DNA from: Sinorhizobium chiapasense
GTDB taxonomy: Bacteria; Pseudomonadota; Alphaproteobacteria; Rhizobiales; Rhizobiaceae
Direction of reading: 5' to 3'
Length of the DNA stretch: 64,000 nt
Assembly: GCF_036488675.1 (NCBI RefSeq)
Contig: NZ_CP133148.1
Location: forward strand, 1,302,001-1,366,000
Shown here: positions 32,271-42,418 of the stretch, one piece after another
How the letters are laid out: every line of letters begins with the position of its first letter
Position numbering within the stretch: position 1 is the stretch's first letter
Program-made: the position numbers and the translations under genes
The notes under the pieces: model-generated
The model's input: the letters and a program-made list of their open reading frames with translations, nothing else
Told to the model about the DNA's origin: nothing
Databases searched by the model: none

Positions 32271-33242
32271 ATGGTAACGCTTTTCGATGCTGTTTCGGAT
32301 CGGGCGCAACGCGTCCGTCACCCGGAAAAGGCGCACAAGCCCGACACGGAAGTCCTGCGCAAGCCGGATTGGATCCGCGTTAAGGCGCCGATGTCGAAGG
32401 GATACATGGAAACCCGTTCGATCGTGAAGGGCAACAACCTCGTCACCGTCTGCGAGGAAGCTGGCTGCCCGAACATCGGCGAATGTTGGGATAAGAAACA
32501 CGCGACCTTCATGATCATGGGCGAGATCTGCACGCGCGCCTGTGCTTTCTGCAACGTCTCGACCGGCAAGCCGAATGCGCTCGACATGGAGGAGCCCGCC
32601 AACATCGCCAAGGCGGTCAAGCAGATGGGGCTCAGCCACGTCGTCATCACCTCCGTCGACCGCGACGATCTCGATGACGGTGGCGCCGAACACTTTGAAA
32701 AGGTTATCTTTGCGATCCGCGAGGCCTCTCCGGAAACGACCATCGAGATCCTGACTCCCGACTTTCTGCGCAAACCCGGCGCGCTGGAGCGCGTGGTCGC
32801 CGCCAAGCCAGACGTGTTCAATCACAATCTCGAAACGGTCGCCTCGAACTATCTGACCGTCCGTCCGGGCGCCCGCTATTTCCATTCGATGCGGCTCTTG
32901 CAGCGCGTGAAGGAACTGGATCCGTCCATGTTCACCAAGTCCGGCATCATGGTCGGCCTCGGCGAGGAACGGAACGAGGTGCTGCAATTGATGGACGATT
33001 TGCGCACCGCCGACGTCGACTTCCTGACGATCGGCCAGTACCTGCAGCCGACCCGCAAGCACCACAAGGTCGAGAAATTCGTGACGCCCGAGGAATTCAA
33101 GTCCTACGAGACGGTCGCCTACACGAAGGGCTTCCTGATGGTTTCCTCAAGTCCGCTGACACGCTCGTCGCATCACGCCGGCGATGATTTCGCACGGCTG
33201 AGGGCGGCACGCGAGAAGAAGCTCCTGGCCGAAGCGGAATAA
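32271..33242 (+). CDS. lipA: Lipoyl synthase
   Basis: Radical-SAM enzyme that inserts two sulfurs into the octanoyl chains on lipoyl domains. The 323-residue protein has the auxiliary cluster motif [15 protein letters not shown], the radical-SAM cluster [16 protein letters not shown] (C-x3-C-x2-C), [16 protein letters not shown] and the C-terminal [15 protein letters not shown] with the serine ligand. It lies just downstream of the lipoylated enzymes it serves (PdhB, PdhC). No lipB is in the window. Confidence 0.97.
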   Translation: MVTLFDAVSDRAQRVRHPEKAHKPDTEVLRKPDWIRVKAPMSKGYMETRSIVKGNNLVTVCEEAGCPNIGECWDKKHATFMIMGEICTRACAFCNVSTGKPNALDMEEPANIAKAVKQMGLSHVVITSVDRDDLDDGGAEHFEKVIFAIREASPETTIEILTPDFLRKPGALERVVAAKPDVFNHNLETVASNYLTVRPGARYFHSMRLLQRVKELDPSMFTKSGIMVGLGEERNEVLQLMDDLRTADVDFLTIGQYLQPTRKHHKVEKFVTPEEFKSYETVAYTKGFLMVSSSPLTRSSHHAGDDFARLRAAREKKLLAEAE

Positions 33243-33268
33243 TTCAGTCTACTGCCGGTGAAAAACAG

Positions 33269-33300
33269 CCGCGGCGTATCTTCGTCGCGGTTCTTCTATT
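33269..33300 (+). terminator. Probable terminator after lipA
   Basis: CCGCGGCG and CGTCGCGG form an 8-bp stem with one G-U pair and a 6-base loop, followed by TTCTTCTATTT, 27 bases after the lipA stop. Confidence 0.55.
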
Positions 33301-33318
33301 TGAGGCGAAAGCGGGCAG

Positions 33319-33876
33319 ATGACGGACACGACGCGAGTTGCATCGATTCTCTCGGACGCAAAACGTGTGTTGGTCATTGGCTGCTCGGGCGGTGGCAAGA
33401 CGACACTTGCCCGCCGGCTGTCGGAACACTGTGACCTCCCTTTTGTTTCGATGGACAGAGAATTCTTTTGGCTGCCGGGATGGACTTCCAGAGCGCGGGA
33501 GGAACAAAGAAACCTCATCGCCGCCAAGGTCGCTGAAGCGCGGTGGGTGATGGACGGGACCAATCCGTCGACCTTCGATCTGCGACTGCCTCGCGCCGAC
33601 GTCGTGCTCTGGGTGAGAATGCCGCGCTTGCTGTGCCTGATAGGTGTGACGCGGCGTTGGCTGAAATGGCGAGGGGCGGCACGGCCGGAAATGGCCGAAG
33701 GATGTCCGGAGCGGGTGAGTTGGGAGTTCGTCCGCTACATCTGGACTTTCGAGCGCAAATCCGTTCCACGGATCGAAGAAGGCCTGCAGGAGCACGGACC
33801 AGGCGTTCCAGTCCTGCAGATAAGAAGCCGGGCACAAATGCGCGCGCTGCTTGAACTTCTCGCGGCGCGCGCTTAA
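33319..33876 (+). CDS. Small P-loop ATPase, adenylate-kinase-like (FlaR-type)
   Basis: A 185-residue protein with a Walker A motif VIGCSGGGKTTLARRL (near residue 16), VSMDREFFWLPGWTSRAREE and WVMDGTNPSTFDLRLPRADVVLWV. This is the pattern of proteins annotated as adenylate kinase or DNA topology modulation protein FlaR. The name FlaR is historical; a small-molecule kinase is more likely from the fold. The substrate is not known. It sits between lipA and ratA with a 9-base gap to the latter. Confidence 0.8.
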   Translation: MTDTTRVASILSDAKRVLVIGCSGGGKTTLARRLSEHCDLPFVSMDREFFWLPGWTSRAREEQRNLIAAKVAEARWVMDGTNPSTFDLRLPRADVVLWVRMPRLLCLIGVTRRWLKWRGAARPEMAEGCPERVSWEFVRYIWTFERKSVPRIEEGLQEHGPGVPVLQIRSRAQMRALLELLAARA

Positions 33877-33885
33877 CTGCAAGTC

Positions 33886-34335
33886 ATGCCGCACTTTGAA
33901 ACCAACCACGTCGTCAAGCATTCGGCCGACCAGATGTTCGATCTCGTCGCCGACGTCGAGCGCTACCCGCAGTTTCTGCCGCTTTGCGAGGCCTTGAGCG
34001 TGCGCTCACGCAAGGAGCGCGATGGCAAGGTATTGCTGCTGGCCGATATGACGGTCGGTTACAAGGCTATCCGCGAGACCTTCACGACTCAGGTTCTGCT
34101 CAACAAGGCCGAGCGGAAGATCGACGTCAATTATATCGACGGACCGTTCAAATATCTCGACAACGAGTGGCGCTTCGAACCGACCAGCGAGAAGCTGTCG
34201 ATCGTGCATTTTTACATCGATTACGAATTCAAGAGCCGGCTTTTGGGCGCCTTGATGGGTTCCATGTTCGACCGGGCGTTCCGCATGTTTTCGGAAGCCT
34301 TCGAAAAGCGCGCCGACGAGGTCTACGCTTGCTGA
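33886..34335 (+). CDS. RatA/Coq10-like SRPBCC (START) family protein
   Basis: A 149-residue lipid-binding-fold protein beginning HFETNHVVKHSADQMFDLVADVERYPQFLPLC, the classical signature (FDLVADVERYPQFLPLCEAL) of the family of mitochondrial Coq10 and E. coli RatA. In alphaproteobacteria the probable role is ubiquinone binding; the toxin label from RatA should not be carried over without test. Its last 13 bases overlap, tail to tail, with the cinA-type gene on the other strand. Confidence 0.88.
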   Translation: MPHFETNHVVKHSADQMFDLVADVERYPQFLPLCEALSVRSRKERDGKVLLLADMTVGYKAIRETFTTQVLLNKAERKIDVNYIDGPFKYLDNEWRFEPTSEKLSIVHFYIDYEFKSRLLGALMGSMFDRAFRMFSEAFEKRADEVYAC

Positions 34336-34823
34336 GAGATGTCTGCGAGGAGCTCGAGTGCGGTTCTGACGGTTGCCAGTCGAACCACGTCGCGGCCGAC
34401 CTCGCCATAGCGCATCTCGCGGTGAAGCGTCGCGCCTTTCCGGCTCGCCGCGGCCAGGTGCACGAGCCCTACCGGTTTCTCCACCGAGCCACCACCGGGG
34501 CCGGCGATCCCCGTCACGGCGACAGCAACATCCGCCCCTGAATGGAAGACTGCGCCGCGTGCCATTTCGATAGCCGTCTCGCGCGAGACGGCGCCGTGGG
34601 CGGCAAGCGTCGCGAGTTCGATCCCGAGCATCTGTATCTTGGCGTCGTTGGAATAAGTGACGAAACCACGGTCGACGACGAGCGACGAGCCGGCAATTTC
34701 CGTCAACGCACCCGCAATCAGACCGCCCGTGCAGGACTCCGCCGTCGCGACCTTCAGGTTGCGTGCGGTAAGATCCGTGACGATCTCCCGCGCTTTCTGT
34801 TCTATATCGGCTGGCCACATCAT
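34323..34823 (-). CDS. CinA C-terminal domain protein, probable nicotinamide-nucleotide amidase (PncC)
   Basis: A 166-residue stand-alone CinA C-terminal domain, with [15 protein letters not shown] containing the catalytic Ser, [17 protein letters not shown], and [20 protein letters not shown]. Such proteins deamidate NMN in the pyridine-nucleotide salvage cycle. The N-terminal ADP-ribose pyrophosphatase domain of full CinA is absent, as in E. coli PncC/YgaD. Its ATG overlaps the ispDF stop (ATGA), so it is the second gene of a coupled pair. Confidence 0.9.
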   Translation of the reverse strand: MMWPADIEQKAREIVTDLTARNLKVATAESCTGGLIAGALTEIAGSSLVVDRGFVTYSNDAKIQMLGIELATLAAHGAVSRETAIEMARGAVFHSGADVAVAVTGIAGPGGGSVEKPVGLVHLAAASRKGATLHREMRYGEVGRDVVRLATVRTALELLADISQQA

Positions 34824-36034
34824 GCGTTGCTCCCAGGTACATAGACGACCGTTGCAGTGGCGATTGCCGCGATACCTTCGTTGCGGCCGACGAAACCGAG
34901 CTTTTCGTTGGTGGTCGCCTTGATCGAGCAGCGGTCGATGGAGATGCCGAGCATTGCTGCCAGGTTCTCTCGCATCTGGTGGCGGTGTGGCCCGACCTTG
35001 GGCGCTTCGGCGATCAGCGATATGTCCGCATTGGTGATTATGCCGCCACGCTTGCGCACGATGCGCGCCGCGTGCTCCAGGAAGATACGCGAAGGCGCAC
35101 CCTTCCATTGCGGATCCGACGGTGGGAAGTGATCGCCGATATCGCCTGCGCCGCAGGTCGCGAGAAGTGCATCGGTCAGCGCATGCAGCGCGACGTCGGC
35201 ATCGGAATGGCCCGAGAGTTTGCGGTCGTGCGGGATGAATACGCCGCAAAGCGTGACGCCGTCGCCTTCGATGAGTTGGTGCACGTCGTAGCCATTGCCG
35301 GTTCGCACGTCGGGAATCGCGCTGCCTTTGAGCCTTTCATCAGCCATCGAAATATCCCTCCGCAGCGTCAGCTTGATATTGTCCACCGCACCCTCGACCA
35401 GGACAACGGGAATGCCCGCCCATTCTGCAATGGACGCATCATCGGTAAAATCCACTTTTGCGCCGGCATTGGCTGCGCGGTGCGCGGAAAGGATCGCTTC
35501 CAGCATGAAGCATTGCGGCGTCTGTGCCGCGTAGAGACCAGCCCGCGCGACAGTCTCCTGCACGACTCCATCTGCGCCGGCGCGCTTCAATGTATCGGCG
35601 ACCGCTATCGCCGGTAGGACCGCATCGGCACCGCCCAGCAGCGCTTGACGGCAGCGATCGAGCAGCGCGTGGTCTGCAAACGGGCGCACCGCGTCGTGGA
35701 TCATGACGTACTTGGCGCCGGCAGCCGCAATCGCCTCCAGGCCCGCAAGGACCGAAAGCTGTCGCGTCGCTCCTCCATGCACCACGATCAAATCAGCCGG
35801 CGCGGGCACGCCCTTCAGAGCAGAGGCAAAGAGTTCCGTGTCGTCCGGATGAATGACGACAACGATCGGTCCCGTTCCGGCCCATGTCGCGAAAGTGTCA
35901 AGCGTATGGGCGATAACGGGGCGCCCGCCGATCGTCCGGTACTGCTTTGGCCCTTCGGCCGATTGGCCGGCGCGCTCGCCGCGGCCGGCCGCGACGATGA
36001 CGACACCACAGGAGAACTGTTCTTCAGGCTGCAT
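34820..36034 (-). CDS. ispDF: Bifunctional IspD/IspF isoprenoid enzyme
   Basis: Two steps of the non-mevalonate isoprenoid pathway in one 404-residue chain. Residues 1-235 are IspD (2-C-methylerythritol 4-phosphate cytidylyltransferase), with [14 protein letters not shown] and [29 protein letters not shown] and a [11 protein letters not shown] tail. Residues about 245-404 are IspF (MEcPP synthase), with the zinc site [42 protein letters not shown] and [20 protein letters not shown]. The fusion is typical of alphaproteobacteria. The ATG at 36034 was preferred to one 21 bases upstream. It diverges from dusB. Confidence 0.95.
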   Translation of the reverse strand: MQPEEQFSCGVVIVAAGRGERAGQSAEGPKQYRTIGGRPVIAHTLDTFATWAGTGPIVVVIHPDDTELFASALKGVPAPADLIVVHGGATRQLSVLAGLEAIAAAGAKYVMIHDAVRPFADHALLDRCRQALLGGADAVLPAIAVADTLKRAGADGVVQETVARAGLYAAQTPQCFMLEAILSAHRAANAGAKVDFTDDASIAEWAGIPVVLVEGAVDNIKLTLRRDISMADERLKGSAIPDVRTGNGYDVHQLIEGDGVTLCGVFIPHDRKLSGHSDADVALHALTDALLATCGAGDIGDHFPPSDPQWKGAPSRIFLEHAARIVRKRGGIITNADISLIAEAPKVGPHRHQMRENLAAMLGISIDRCSIKATTNEKLGFVGRNEGIAAIATATVVYVPGSNA

Positions 36035-36106
36035 CTTATGTATGTGGTCCCGCATTTCGACGCTCTTTCGCTCTGGTCTACCGCGACGGCCCGGCCATTG
36101 CCAGCC

Positions 36107-36213
36107 CTACAGCGCCGTGCGTCTTTTCAGACGCACAAAGGTCGCTGTAGCACTTTGAGTTGCTGCATGTCTTCGTCCTTAAATCGGCTCCGATTTAAGG
36201 TGGCATGCAGTAC
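36107..36213 (+). repeat. RIME1-like palindromic intergenic element, copy B
   Basis: A 107-base element in the divergent region between ispDF and dusB, 90 bases before dusB. The first palindrome pairs CTACAGCG with CGCTGTAG around an inner GTGCGTC/GACGCAC stem. The second pairs CTGCATG with CATGCAG around CCTTAAATCGG/CCGATTTAAGG. It matches copies A and C over the whole length. Confidence 0.88.
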
Positions 36214-36303
36214 CCATTGCCGGCCATGTGGGGAATTTTGTCGGGGGCGTGGAAATCGCTTGGCAAGCCGAATAACAATGTCTAAAAATAGTGCAAGAAG
36301 AAC

Positions 36304-37332
36304 ATGTGCCTGAAAGATATGCATTTGCCACCATCGGCCCTGTCATCGTCGCTCCGGATTGGGAAAGTTGAAATCCGCAACCGGGTGGCGCTCGCGCCGA
36401 TGTCGGGGGTGACCGATTTGCCTTTCCGTATGCTCGCCTGGCGTTTCGGCGCCGGATTTGTGGTGACGGAAATGGTCGCCAGTCGCGAACTGGTCTGTAA
36501 CGCCACCGAATCCTGGGCGCGGCTGAAGAATTCCGGCATCGAGCCGCATATCGTCCAGCTCGCAGGCCGAGAGGCGCACTGGATGGCGGAAGCCGCAAGG
36601 ATCGTCGAGGCGAATGGTGCTGACATTATCGACATCAATATGGGCTGCCCAGCCAAGAAAGTGACCGGTGGCTATTCCGGTTCGGCACTGATGCGGGACC
36701 CCGATCATGCCTTGTCGCTTATCGAGGCGACCGTCGGGGCCGTTTCCGTGCCGGTAACGCTGAAGATGCGGCTCGGATGGGATGAAAATTCAATCAATGC
36801 TCCATTGATCGCGCGAAGGGCTGAAGAGGCGGGTGTGCAGGCCATCACCATCCACGGACGCACCCGGATGCAATTTTACAGTGGCAAAGCGGACTGGGAC
36901 GCGATCCGTGCGGTTCGTGACGTCATCTCGGTCCCTCTGATCGCCAACGGCGACGTCGATACCGTGGCGGATGCCACGGAAATCCTGCGCCGGTCGGGTG
37001 CCGACGCCGTCATGGTGGGGCGGTCATCGCAGGGGCGGCCATGGCACGCCGGTGTTCTTGCTGGCGCTCGTCTTCATCCCGATGCGTTGGAGATCGCGCG
37101 GATTTTCGCCGAGCACTACGACATGATGCTCGAATTCTATGGGCCTCAGATTGGCCTTCGGCACGCTCGCAAGCATGTCGGCTGGTACACCGAGCGTTTC
37201 GCGCCGAACCTCTCGTCCGCGGACAAGGCGGCGATCCTGACGTCCACCGATCCGGCTCTGGTCAGCGATCGGGCCGCTGCCGCGATCGCGAATTGCGACG
37301 TCGCACCGGTCAAGGAGGAGTTGGCGGCATGA
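36304..37332 (+). CDS. dusB: tRNA-dihydrouridine synthase B (NifR3)
   Basis: FMN enzyme that reduces uridines in the D-loop of tRNA. The 342-residue protein has [38 protein letters not shown] with the catalytic Cys, [17 protein letters not shown] and [11 protein letters not shown], a standard Dus TIM barrel with a C-terminal helical domain. In rhizobia this gene is called nifR3 and heads the ntrBC operon; its TGA overlaps the ntrB ATG. The first ATG follows AAGAAG; an in-frame ATG 15 bases later is possible. Confidence 0.95.
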   Translation: MCLKDMHLPPSALSSSLRIGKVEIRNRVALAPMSGVTDLPFRMLAWRFGAGFVVTEMVASRELVCNATESWARLKNSGIEPHIVQLAGREAHWMAEAARIVEANGADIIDINMGCPAKKVTGGYSGSALMRDPDHALSLIEATVGAVSVPVTLKMRLGWDENSINAPLIARRAEEAGVQAITIHGRTRMQFYSGKADWDAIRAVRDVISVPLIANGDVDTVADATEILRRSGADAVMVGRSSQGRPWHAGVLAGARLHPDALEIARIFAEHYDMMLEFYGPQIGLRHARKHVGWYTERFAPNLSSADKAAILTSTDPALVSDRAAAAIANCDVAPVKEELAA

Positions 37333-38486
37333 CGGACAAGGCAACGGCGATAGAGCCGACGGGCGATGCGAACGACCTTTCCATGGCGGTGCTGAACGCG
37401 ATCCAGAACCCCGTCATCCTGGTCGATGAAAATGGCCTTGTGGCCTTCGCCAATTGGGAGGCCGAGTCCTTCTTCGGCGCCAGCGCCAATCATCTCGCCC
37501 GTCACAATATCAGCGCCTTCATTCCATTCGGCAGTCCGCTTCTGACTTTGATCGATCAGGTTCGCGAGCGGCGGGCACCTGTCAACGAATACCGCGTCGA
37601 TCTGAGTTCGCCGCGTCTCGGCGCCGACAAGCTTGTCGATCTTTATGTCGCGCCGGTTCTTTCCACGCCAGGATCTGTGGTCATCGTCTTCCAGGAACGC
37701 TCGATGGCCGACAAGATCGACCGGCAACTGACCCATCGAGGCGCTGCGCGATCGGTGACCGGTCTCGCCTCGATGTTGGCGCACGAGATCAAGAACCCGC
37801 TTTCCGGCATTCGCGGTGCCGCGCAACTTCTCGAGACGTCGGTCAATGACGAGGACCGGGCCCTGACGCGGCTGATCTGCGACGAGACGGACCGCATCGT
37901 ATCGCTCGTCGACCGTATGGAGGTCTTCTCTGACGAAAGGCCTGTCGATCGCGTACCGCTCAATATTCATTCCGTACTCGATCACGTGAAGGCGATCGCC
38001 AGGGCTGGCTTTGCCCGCGGGATCAAGGTTTCGGAGAACTATGACCCGTCGCTGCCGCCGGTCTACGCCAATCGCGACCAGCTCGTTCAGGTATTCCTCA
38101 ATCTGATCAAGAATGCCGCCGAGGCGATCGGTGATCGGGCGGACGGCGAGATCATGCTGACGACGGCCTATCGCCCCGGCATTCGCCTTTCTGTTGCCGG
38201 CACCCGCGAAAAGATCTCGTTGCCGCTGGAGTTCTGTGTGCACGACAACGGACCCGGCGTTCCCTCGGACCTGCTGCCGCACCTTTTCGACCCCTTCATT
38301 ACAACGAAGACGAATGGCTCGGGCCTCGGTCTGGCACTGGTCGCCAAGATCATTGGCGGCCACGGGGGCATTGTCGAGTGCGACAGCCAGCACAGCCGCA
38401 CTACCTTCCGTGTTCTGATGCCGGCGTCCAAGGGACCCGCGGCGGATGACGACGAAATTCCGATGACAAAAGGAAACATTGCATGA
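37329..38486 (+). CDS. ntrB: Nitrogen regulation sensor histidine kinase NtrB
   Basis: Soluble sensor kinase/phosphatase controlled by PII proteins, setting NtrC phosphorylation according to nitrogen status. The 385-residue chain has an N-terminal PAS-like domain ([19 protein letters not shown], about residues 19-130), the phospho-accepting His in [20 protein letters not shown] near residue 155, and the ATPase boxes [21 protein letters not shown] and [18 protein letters not shown]. No membrane segment is seen. It is coupled on both sides: 4-base overlaps with dusB and with ntrC. Confidence 0.96.
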   Translation: MTDKATAIEPTGDANDLSMAVLNAIQNPVILVDENGLVAFANWEAESFFGASANHLARHNISAFIPFGSPLLTLIDQVRERRAPVNEYRVDLSSPRLGADKLVDLYVAPVLSTPGSVVIVFQERSMADKIDRQLTHRGAARSVTGLASMLAHEIKNPLSGIRGAAQLLETSVNDEDRALTRLICDETDRIVSLVDRMEVFSDERPVDRVPLNIHSVLDHVKAIARAGFARGIKVSENYDPSLPPVYANRDQLVQVFLNLIKNAAEAIGDRADGEIMLTTAYRPGIRLSVAGTREKISLPLEFCVHDNGPGVPSDLLPHLFDPFITTKTNGSGLGLALVAKIIGGHGGIVECDSQHSRTTFRVLMPASKGPAADDDEIPMTKGNIA

Positions 38487-39937
38487 CGGGCGCTACGATT
38501 CTCGTCGCGGATGACGATGCCGCCATTCGCACCGTGCTCAACCAGGCCTTGAGCCGCGCCGGCTATGATGTGCGCATCACCTCCAATGCGGCGACGCTGT
38601 GGCGCTGGATTGCCGCCGGCGACGGCGATCTCGTCGTGACTGACGTCGTGATGCCGGACGAGAACGCCTTCGATCTCCTGCCACGGATCAAGAAGGCGAG
38701 GCCGGATCTGCCCGTGCTCGTGATGAGCGCGCAGAACACGTTCATGACGGCCATCAAGGCGTCCGAAAAGGGAGCCTACGACTACCTGCCGAAGCCCTTC
38801 GACCTAACGGAACTGATCGGCATCATCGGCCGGGCGCTCGCCGAGCCGAAGCGCCGTCCCTCCAGGATCGACGATGATTCGCAGGACGGGATGCCGCTTG
38901 TTGGTCGCTCGGCTGCAATGCAGGAAATCTACCGCGTGCTCGCGCGGCTGATGCAGACGGACCTGACATTGATGATCACCGGAGAATCGGGAACCGGCAA
39001 GGAACTGGTCGCGCGAGCATTGCACGACTACGGCAAGCGCAGGAATGGCCCCTTCGTTGCGATCAACATGGCGGCGATCCCTCGCGACCTTATCGAATCG
39101 GAGCTGTTCGGCCACGAGAAGGGTGCCTTTACCGGCGCCCAGACGCGCTCGACCGGCCGTTTCGAGCAGGCCGAAGGTGGGACGCTCTTCCTCGATGAAA
39201 TCGGCGACATGCCGATGGATGCCCAAACCAGGCTCCTGCGCGTGTTGCAGCAGGGCGAGTATACAACCGTTGGCGGGCGGACGCCGATCCGTTCGGACGT
39301 GCGGATCGTCGCCGCGACGAACAAGGACCTGAAACAGTCGATCAATCAGGGGCTTTTCCGCGAAGACCTCTACTATCGCTTGAACGTCGTGCCGCTGCGC
39401 TTGCCGCCGCTCAGGGACCGGGCGGAAGATATCCCCGATCTTGTCCGCCATTTCGTCCAGCAGGCCGAAAAGGAAGGGCTCGACGTCAAGCGTTTCGACC
39501 AGGAAGCACTGGAACTGATGAAGACGCATCCGTGGCCCGGCAATGTGCGAGAGCTCGAAAATCTCGTGCGGAGACTGACGGCGCTTTATCCCCAGGACGT
39601 GATCACCAAGGAAATCATCGAGAACGAGTTACGCTCCGAGACTCCCGACAGCCCGATCGAGAGGTCGGCGAACCGCTCCGGTTCGATGTCGATCTCGCAG
39701 GCGGTCGAAGAGAACATGAGGCAGTATTTTGCCAGTTTCGGCGATGCCCTGCCGCCATCGGGCCTCTATGATCGGGTACTCGCCGAGATGGAGTATCCGT
39801 TGATCCTCGCAGCCCTGACGGCGACCCGAGGCAATCAGATCAAGGCCGCCGATCTTCTCGGCCTCAACCGAAACACACTGCGCAAGAAGATTCGCGAACT
39901 CGGTGTCTCCGTGTACCGCAGTTCACGCAGTGCTTGA
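38483..39937 (+). CDS. ntrC: Nitrogen regulation response regulator NtrC
   Basis: Sigma-54-dependent activator of nitrogen-assimilation genes. The 484-residue protein has a receiver domain with the phosphorylation Asp in [16 protein letters not shown], a AAA+ domain with Walker [18 protein letters not shown], the sigma-54 contact loop [14 protein letters not shown], Walker [16 protein letters not shown], and a Fis-type helix-turn-helix at the C-terminus ([20 protein letters not shown]). The start overlaps ntrB. A short terminator-like hairpin follows before ntrY. Confidence 0.97.
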   Translation: MTGATILVADDDAAIRTVLNQALSRAGYDVRITSNAATLWRWIAAGDGDLVVTDVVMPDENAFDLLPRIKKARPDLPVLVMSAQNTFMTAIKASEKGAYDYLPKPFDLTELIGIIGRALAEPKRRPSRIDDDSQDGMPLVGRSAAMQEIYRVLARLMQTDLTLMITGESGTGKELVARALHDYGKRRNGPFVAINMAAIPRDLIESELFGHEKGAFTGAQTRSTGRFEQAEGGTLFLDEIGDMPMDAQTRLLRVLQQGEYTTVGGRTPIRSDVRIVAATNKDLKQSINQGLFREDLYYRLNVVPLRLPPLRDRAEDIPDLVRHFVQQAEKEGLDVKRFDQEALELMKTHPWPGNVRELENLVRRLTALYPQDVITKEIIENELRSETPDSPIERSANRSGSMSISQAVEENMRQYFASFGDALPPSGLYDRVLAEMEYPLILAALTATRGNQIKAADLLGLNRNTLRKKIRELGVSVYRSSRSA

Positions 39938-39942
39938 CTGAG

Positions 39943-39963
39943 ATGCAACACCGTTGCATTTTC
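39943..39963 (+). terminator. Short hairpin and T-run after ntrC
   Basis: ATGCAAC / GTTGCAT forms a 7-bp stem with a 3-base loop, followed by TTTTCG, 6 bases after the ntrC stop. It is AT-rich and weak, but placed where the dusB-ntrBC and ntrYX units would separate. Confidence 0.45.
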
Positions 39964-40102
39964 GCCACAATGCGTTGCTTGAACGTCCAATAGCGTCGAT
40001 TCGTTGTGTTGTCATTGGAGGCGACCCAACCGGTTGAGGCACGCCGATGCTGTTTGGGGTTGGGCGTTACGGTCAGTTTCTTTGACCCGGGAAAGTTCGC
40101 AT

Positions 40103-42418
40103 ATGCCGGTGCCGTCGGGCGCCGGTTTGGGGGAAGCGTTTTACATGGTGGACGGAATGGCCCTGCCATTGGGCACAGAGGACAGGGTCGCAACTGTCCA
40201 GGATCGGCGGGCGTCCTTCGCCCTGCCTGGATTGATGCTCGCCACCGGCGCGCTGATCTGTGCCACCTTGTCGCTGCTCGTTCTCCTCGGCCTCACCCCC
40301 ATTCGGCCGGAACGAAACATCGTCATCGCCTGCGCGGGCATCAACGGCGTCTTCGTCGTGGGCCTGATCTACCTGATCGCACGCGAAATCCTCAGACTGC
40401 TGAGGGCGCGCAGCAAGGGAAGGGCGGCAGCACGGCTGCATGTGCGCATCGTCGCGCTGTTTTCGATCGTCGCGATAACGCCGGCGATTCTGGTGGCAAT
40501 CTTTGCCAGCATTACGCTCGATGTCGGGCTCGATCGCTGGTTCTCGCTGCGCACACAGGCGATTGTTCGCTCGTCGCTGAACGTTGCGCAGGCCTACGTG
40601 CTCGAGAACGCCAGCTACCTGCAAGGCCAGACAGTGTCGATGGCCAACGATCTCGAGCGCAACCGTCAACTCTACAGCCTCGATCGCACGGGCTTCACCG
40701 AATTGATGACGCGCCAGGCGAGGGGGCGCGGCATGCTTGGCGCCTTCCTGGTACGCGCCGACGGCAGCGCCATCCTTCAGGCGAATATCTCGACCGAGAA
40801 ACCGCTGCCGGCTATTCCGGCCGATGCCCTCAAAAGCACCGTTTCCGGCCAGCCGACGCTTATTCCTCCCGGTGTGACAAACCTCGTCGGCGCCGTCATT
40901 CCGCTCGACAATATACCCGGAACGTACCTCTACACGGTCCGCAACGTCGATCCCGAAGTGATGCGTTCGATGCGGCTGATGGAGGAGAACACGGCCGAAT
41001 ACAAGGCGCTGGAAGCGGGCCGCACCTCGCTTCAGATCGCCTTCGGCGTCCTTTATATCGGCTTTGCTCTCATCGTCCTGCTGGCGGCGATCTGGACGGC
41101 GATAGCGGTTGCCGATCGCATCGTGCGGCCGATCCGGCAACTGATCGGCGCCGCGGACAGCGTTGCCTCCGGCAATCTCGATGTGGTCGTTCCTGTGCGT
41201 GCCGTCGACGGCGACGTGGGCAACCTGTCGCGCACCTTCAACAAGATGGTCAGCGAGATCCGTACGCAACAGGAGCAGATCCTCGTGGCGAAGGACGAAG
41301 TGGACCAGCGCCGCCGCTTTATCGAGGCGGTGCTTTCGGGCGTCACCGCGGCCGTCATCGGCGTCGGCAAGGACCGTCGCATCACCATTGCCAATCCCTC
41401 GTCGGAAGAGTTTCTGCGGAAGGCCGCGCCGGGACTGCTGGGCGCTAGCCTCAGCGAGGTTGCGCCGGAGATCGATGCCGTGCTGGTCGAGGCTGAAAGC
41501 CGGTATCGTAACGATTACCGCAAGCAGATCAACATCATGCGCGGCGGAACCGAGCGCACCCTGAACGTCCAGGTGACGAGGGAGGAGGGCGATGAGTCGC
41601 ACGGTTCCTACGTCATCACCATCGACGATATCACCGATCTGGTGATTGCGCAGCGGTCGACCGCATGGGCCGACGTGGCCCGCCGCATCGCGCACGAGAT
41701 CAAGAATCCGTTGACACCGATCCAGCTTTCGGCGGAGCGCTTGAGGCGCCGCTATGGCAAGCAGATCGACCAGCAGGACAGGGCCGTCTTCGACCAGTGC
41801 ACCGATACTATCGTGCGCCAGGTCGAAGATATCGGCCGGATGGTCGACGAATTTTCCGCCTTTGCGCGGATGCCGAAGCCGACGAAAGAAAAATCCGATC
41901 TGCGATCGATCCTCAAGGATGCCGTTTTCCTGCGCGAGATGGGCAACAATCACATCACCTTCGTTCGCGATTTCGGCGACGAGCCGCTCGAAGGCCAATT
42001 CGACGGCCGCATGCTCGGCCAGGCTTTCGGCAACATCGTCAAGAATGCGGTGGAGGCGATCGAGGCTGTCCCTGCCGGAGCGTCGCGGGGGGCGCCGACA
42101 ATCGCCGTCCGTTCCCGTCGCGACGGCGCTTCCGGCCGTTTCGTTGTCGACGTCATCGATAACGGCAAGGGGCTGCCGACCGAGAACCGGCACAGAATTC
42201 TGGAGCCATACATGACGATGCGCGAAAAGGGCACCGGTCTCGGTCTCGCAATCGTCAAGAAAATCATCGAGGACCATGGCGGACAATTGGAACTGCACGA
42301 CGCACCGGTGGATTTCGACGGCGGCGTCGGGGCAATGATCCGCGTGATCCTGCCGCCTGCCGGGGAAACCGGGGGCGAAGGTACTGTAAAGGACAAGGGT
42401 AATACCAATGGCGGCTGA
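40103..42418 (+). CDS. ntrY: Membrane sensor histidine kinase NtrY
   Basis: Partner kinase of NtrX. The 771-residue protein has two N-terminal helices (about residues 40-65 and 73-95), a third near 130-155, a periplasmic sensor region, and a fourth helix (IAFGVLYIGFALIVLLAAIW). After that come HAMP (RIVRPIRQLIGAADSVASG), a PAS domain (FIEAVLSGVTAAVIGVGKDR), the H-box [20 protein letters not shown] and ATPase boxes VKNAVEAIEAV, DVIDNGKGLP and GTGLGLAIVKKIIEDHGG. An ATG at 40145 with a stronger GGGGGAAG ribosome-binding site may be the real start. It overlaps ntrX by 11 bases. Confidence 0.95.
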   Translation: MPVPSGAGLGEAFYMVDGMALPLGTEDRVATVQDRRASFALPGLMLATGALICATLSLLVLLGLTPIRPERNIVIACAGINGVFVVGLIYLIAREILRLLRARSKGRAAARLHVRIVALFSIVAITPAILVAIFASITLDVGLDRWFSLRTQAIVRSSLNVAQAYVLENASYLQGQTVSMANDLERNRQLYSLDRTGFTELMTRQARGRGMLGAFLVRADGSAILQANISTEKPLPAIPADALKSTVSGQPTLIPPGVTNLVGAVIPLDNIPGTYLYTVRNVDPEVMRSMRLMEENTAEYKALEAGRTSLQIAFGVLYIGFALIVLLAAIWTAIAVADRIVRPIRQLIGAADSVASGNLDVVVPVRAVDGDVGNLSRTFNKMVSEIRTQQEQILVAKDEVDQRRRFIEAVLSGVTAAVIGVGKDRRITIANPSSEEFLRKAAPGLLGASLSEVAPEIDAVLVEAESRYRNDYRKQINIMRGGTERTLNVQVTREEGDESHGSYVITIDDITDLVIAQRSTAWADVARRIAHEIKNPLTPIQLSAERLRRRYGKQIDQQDRAVFDQCTDTIVRQVEDIGRMVDEFSAFARMPKPTKEKSDLRSILKDAVFLREMGNNHITFVRDFGDEPLEGQFDGRMLGQAFGNIVKNAVEAIEAVPAGASRGAPTIAVRSRRDGASGRFVVDVIDNGKGLPTENRHRILEPYMTMREKGTGLGLAIVKKIIEDHGGQLELHDAPVDFDGGVGAMIRVILPPAGETGGEGTVKDKGNTNGG

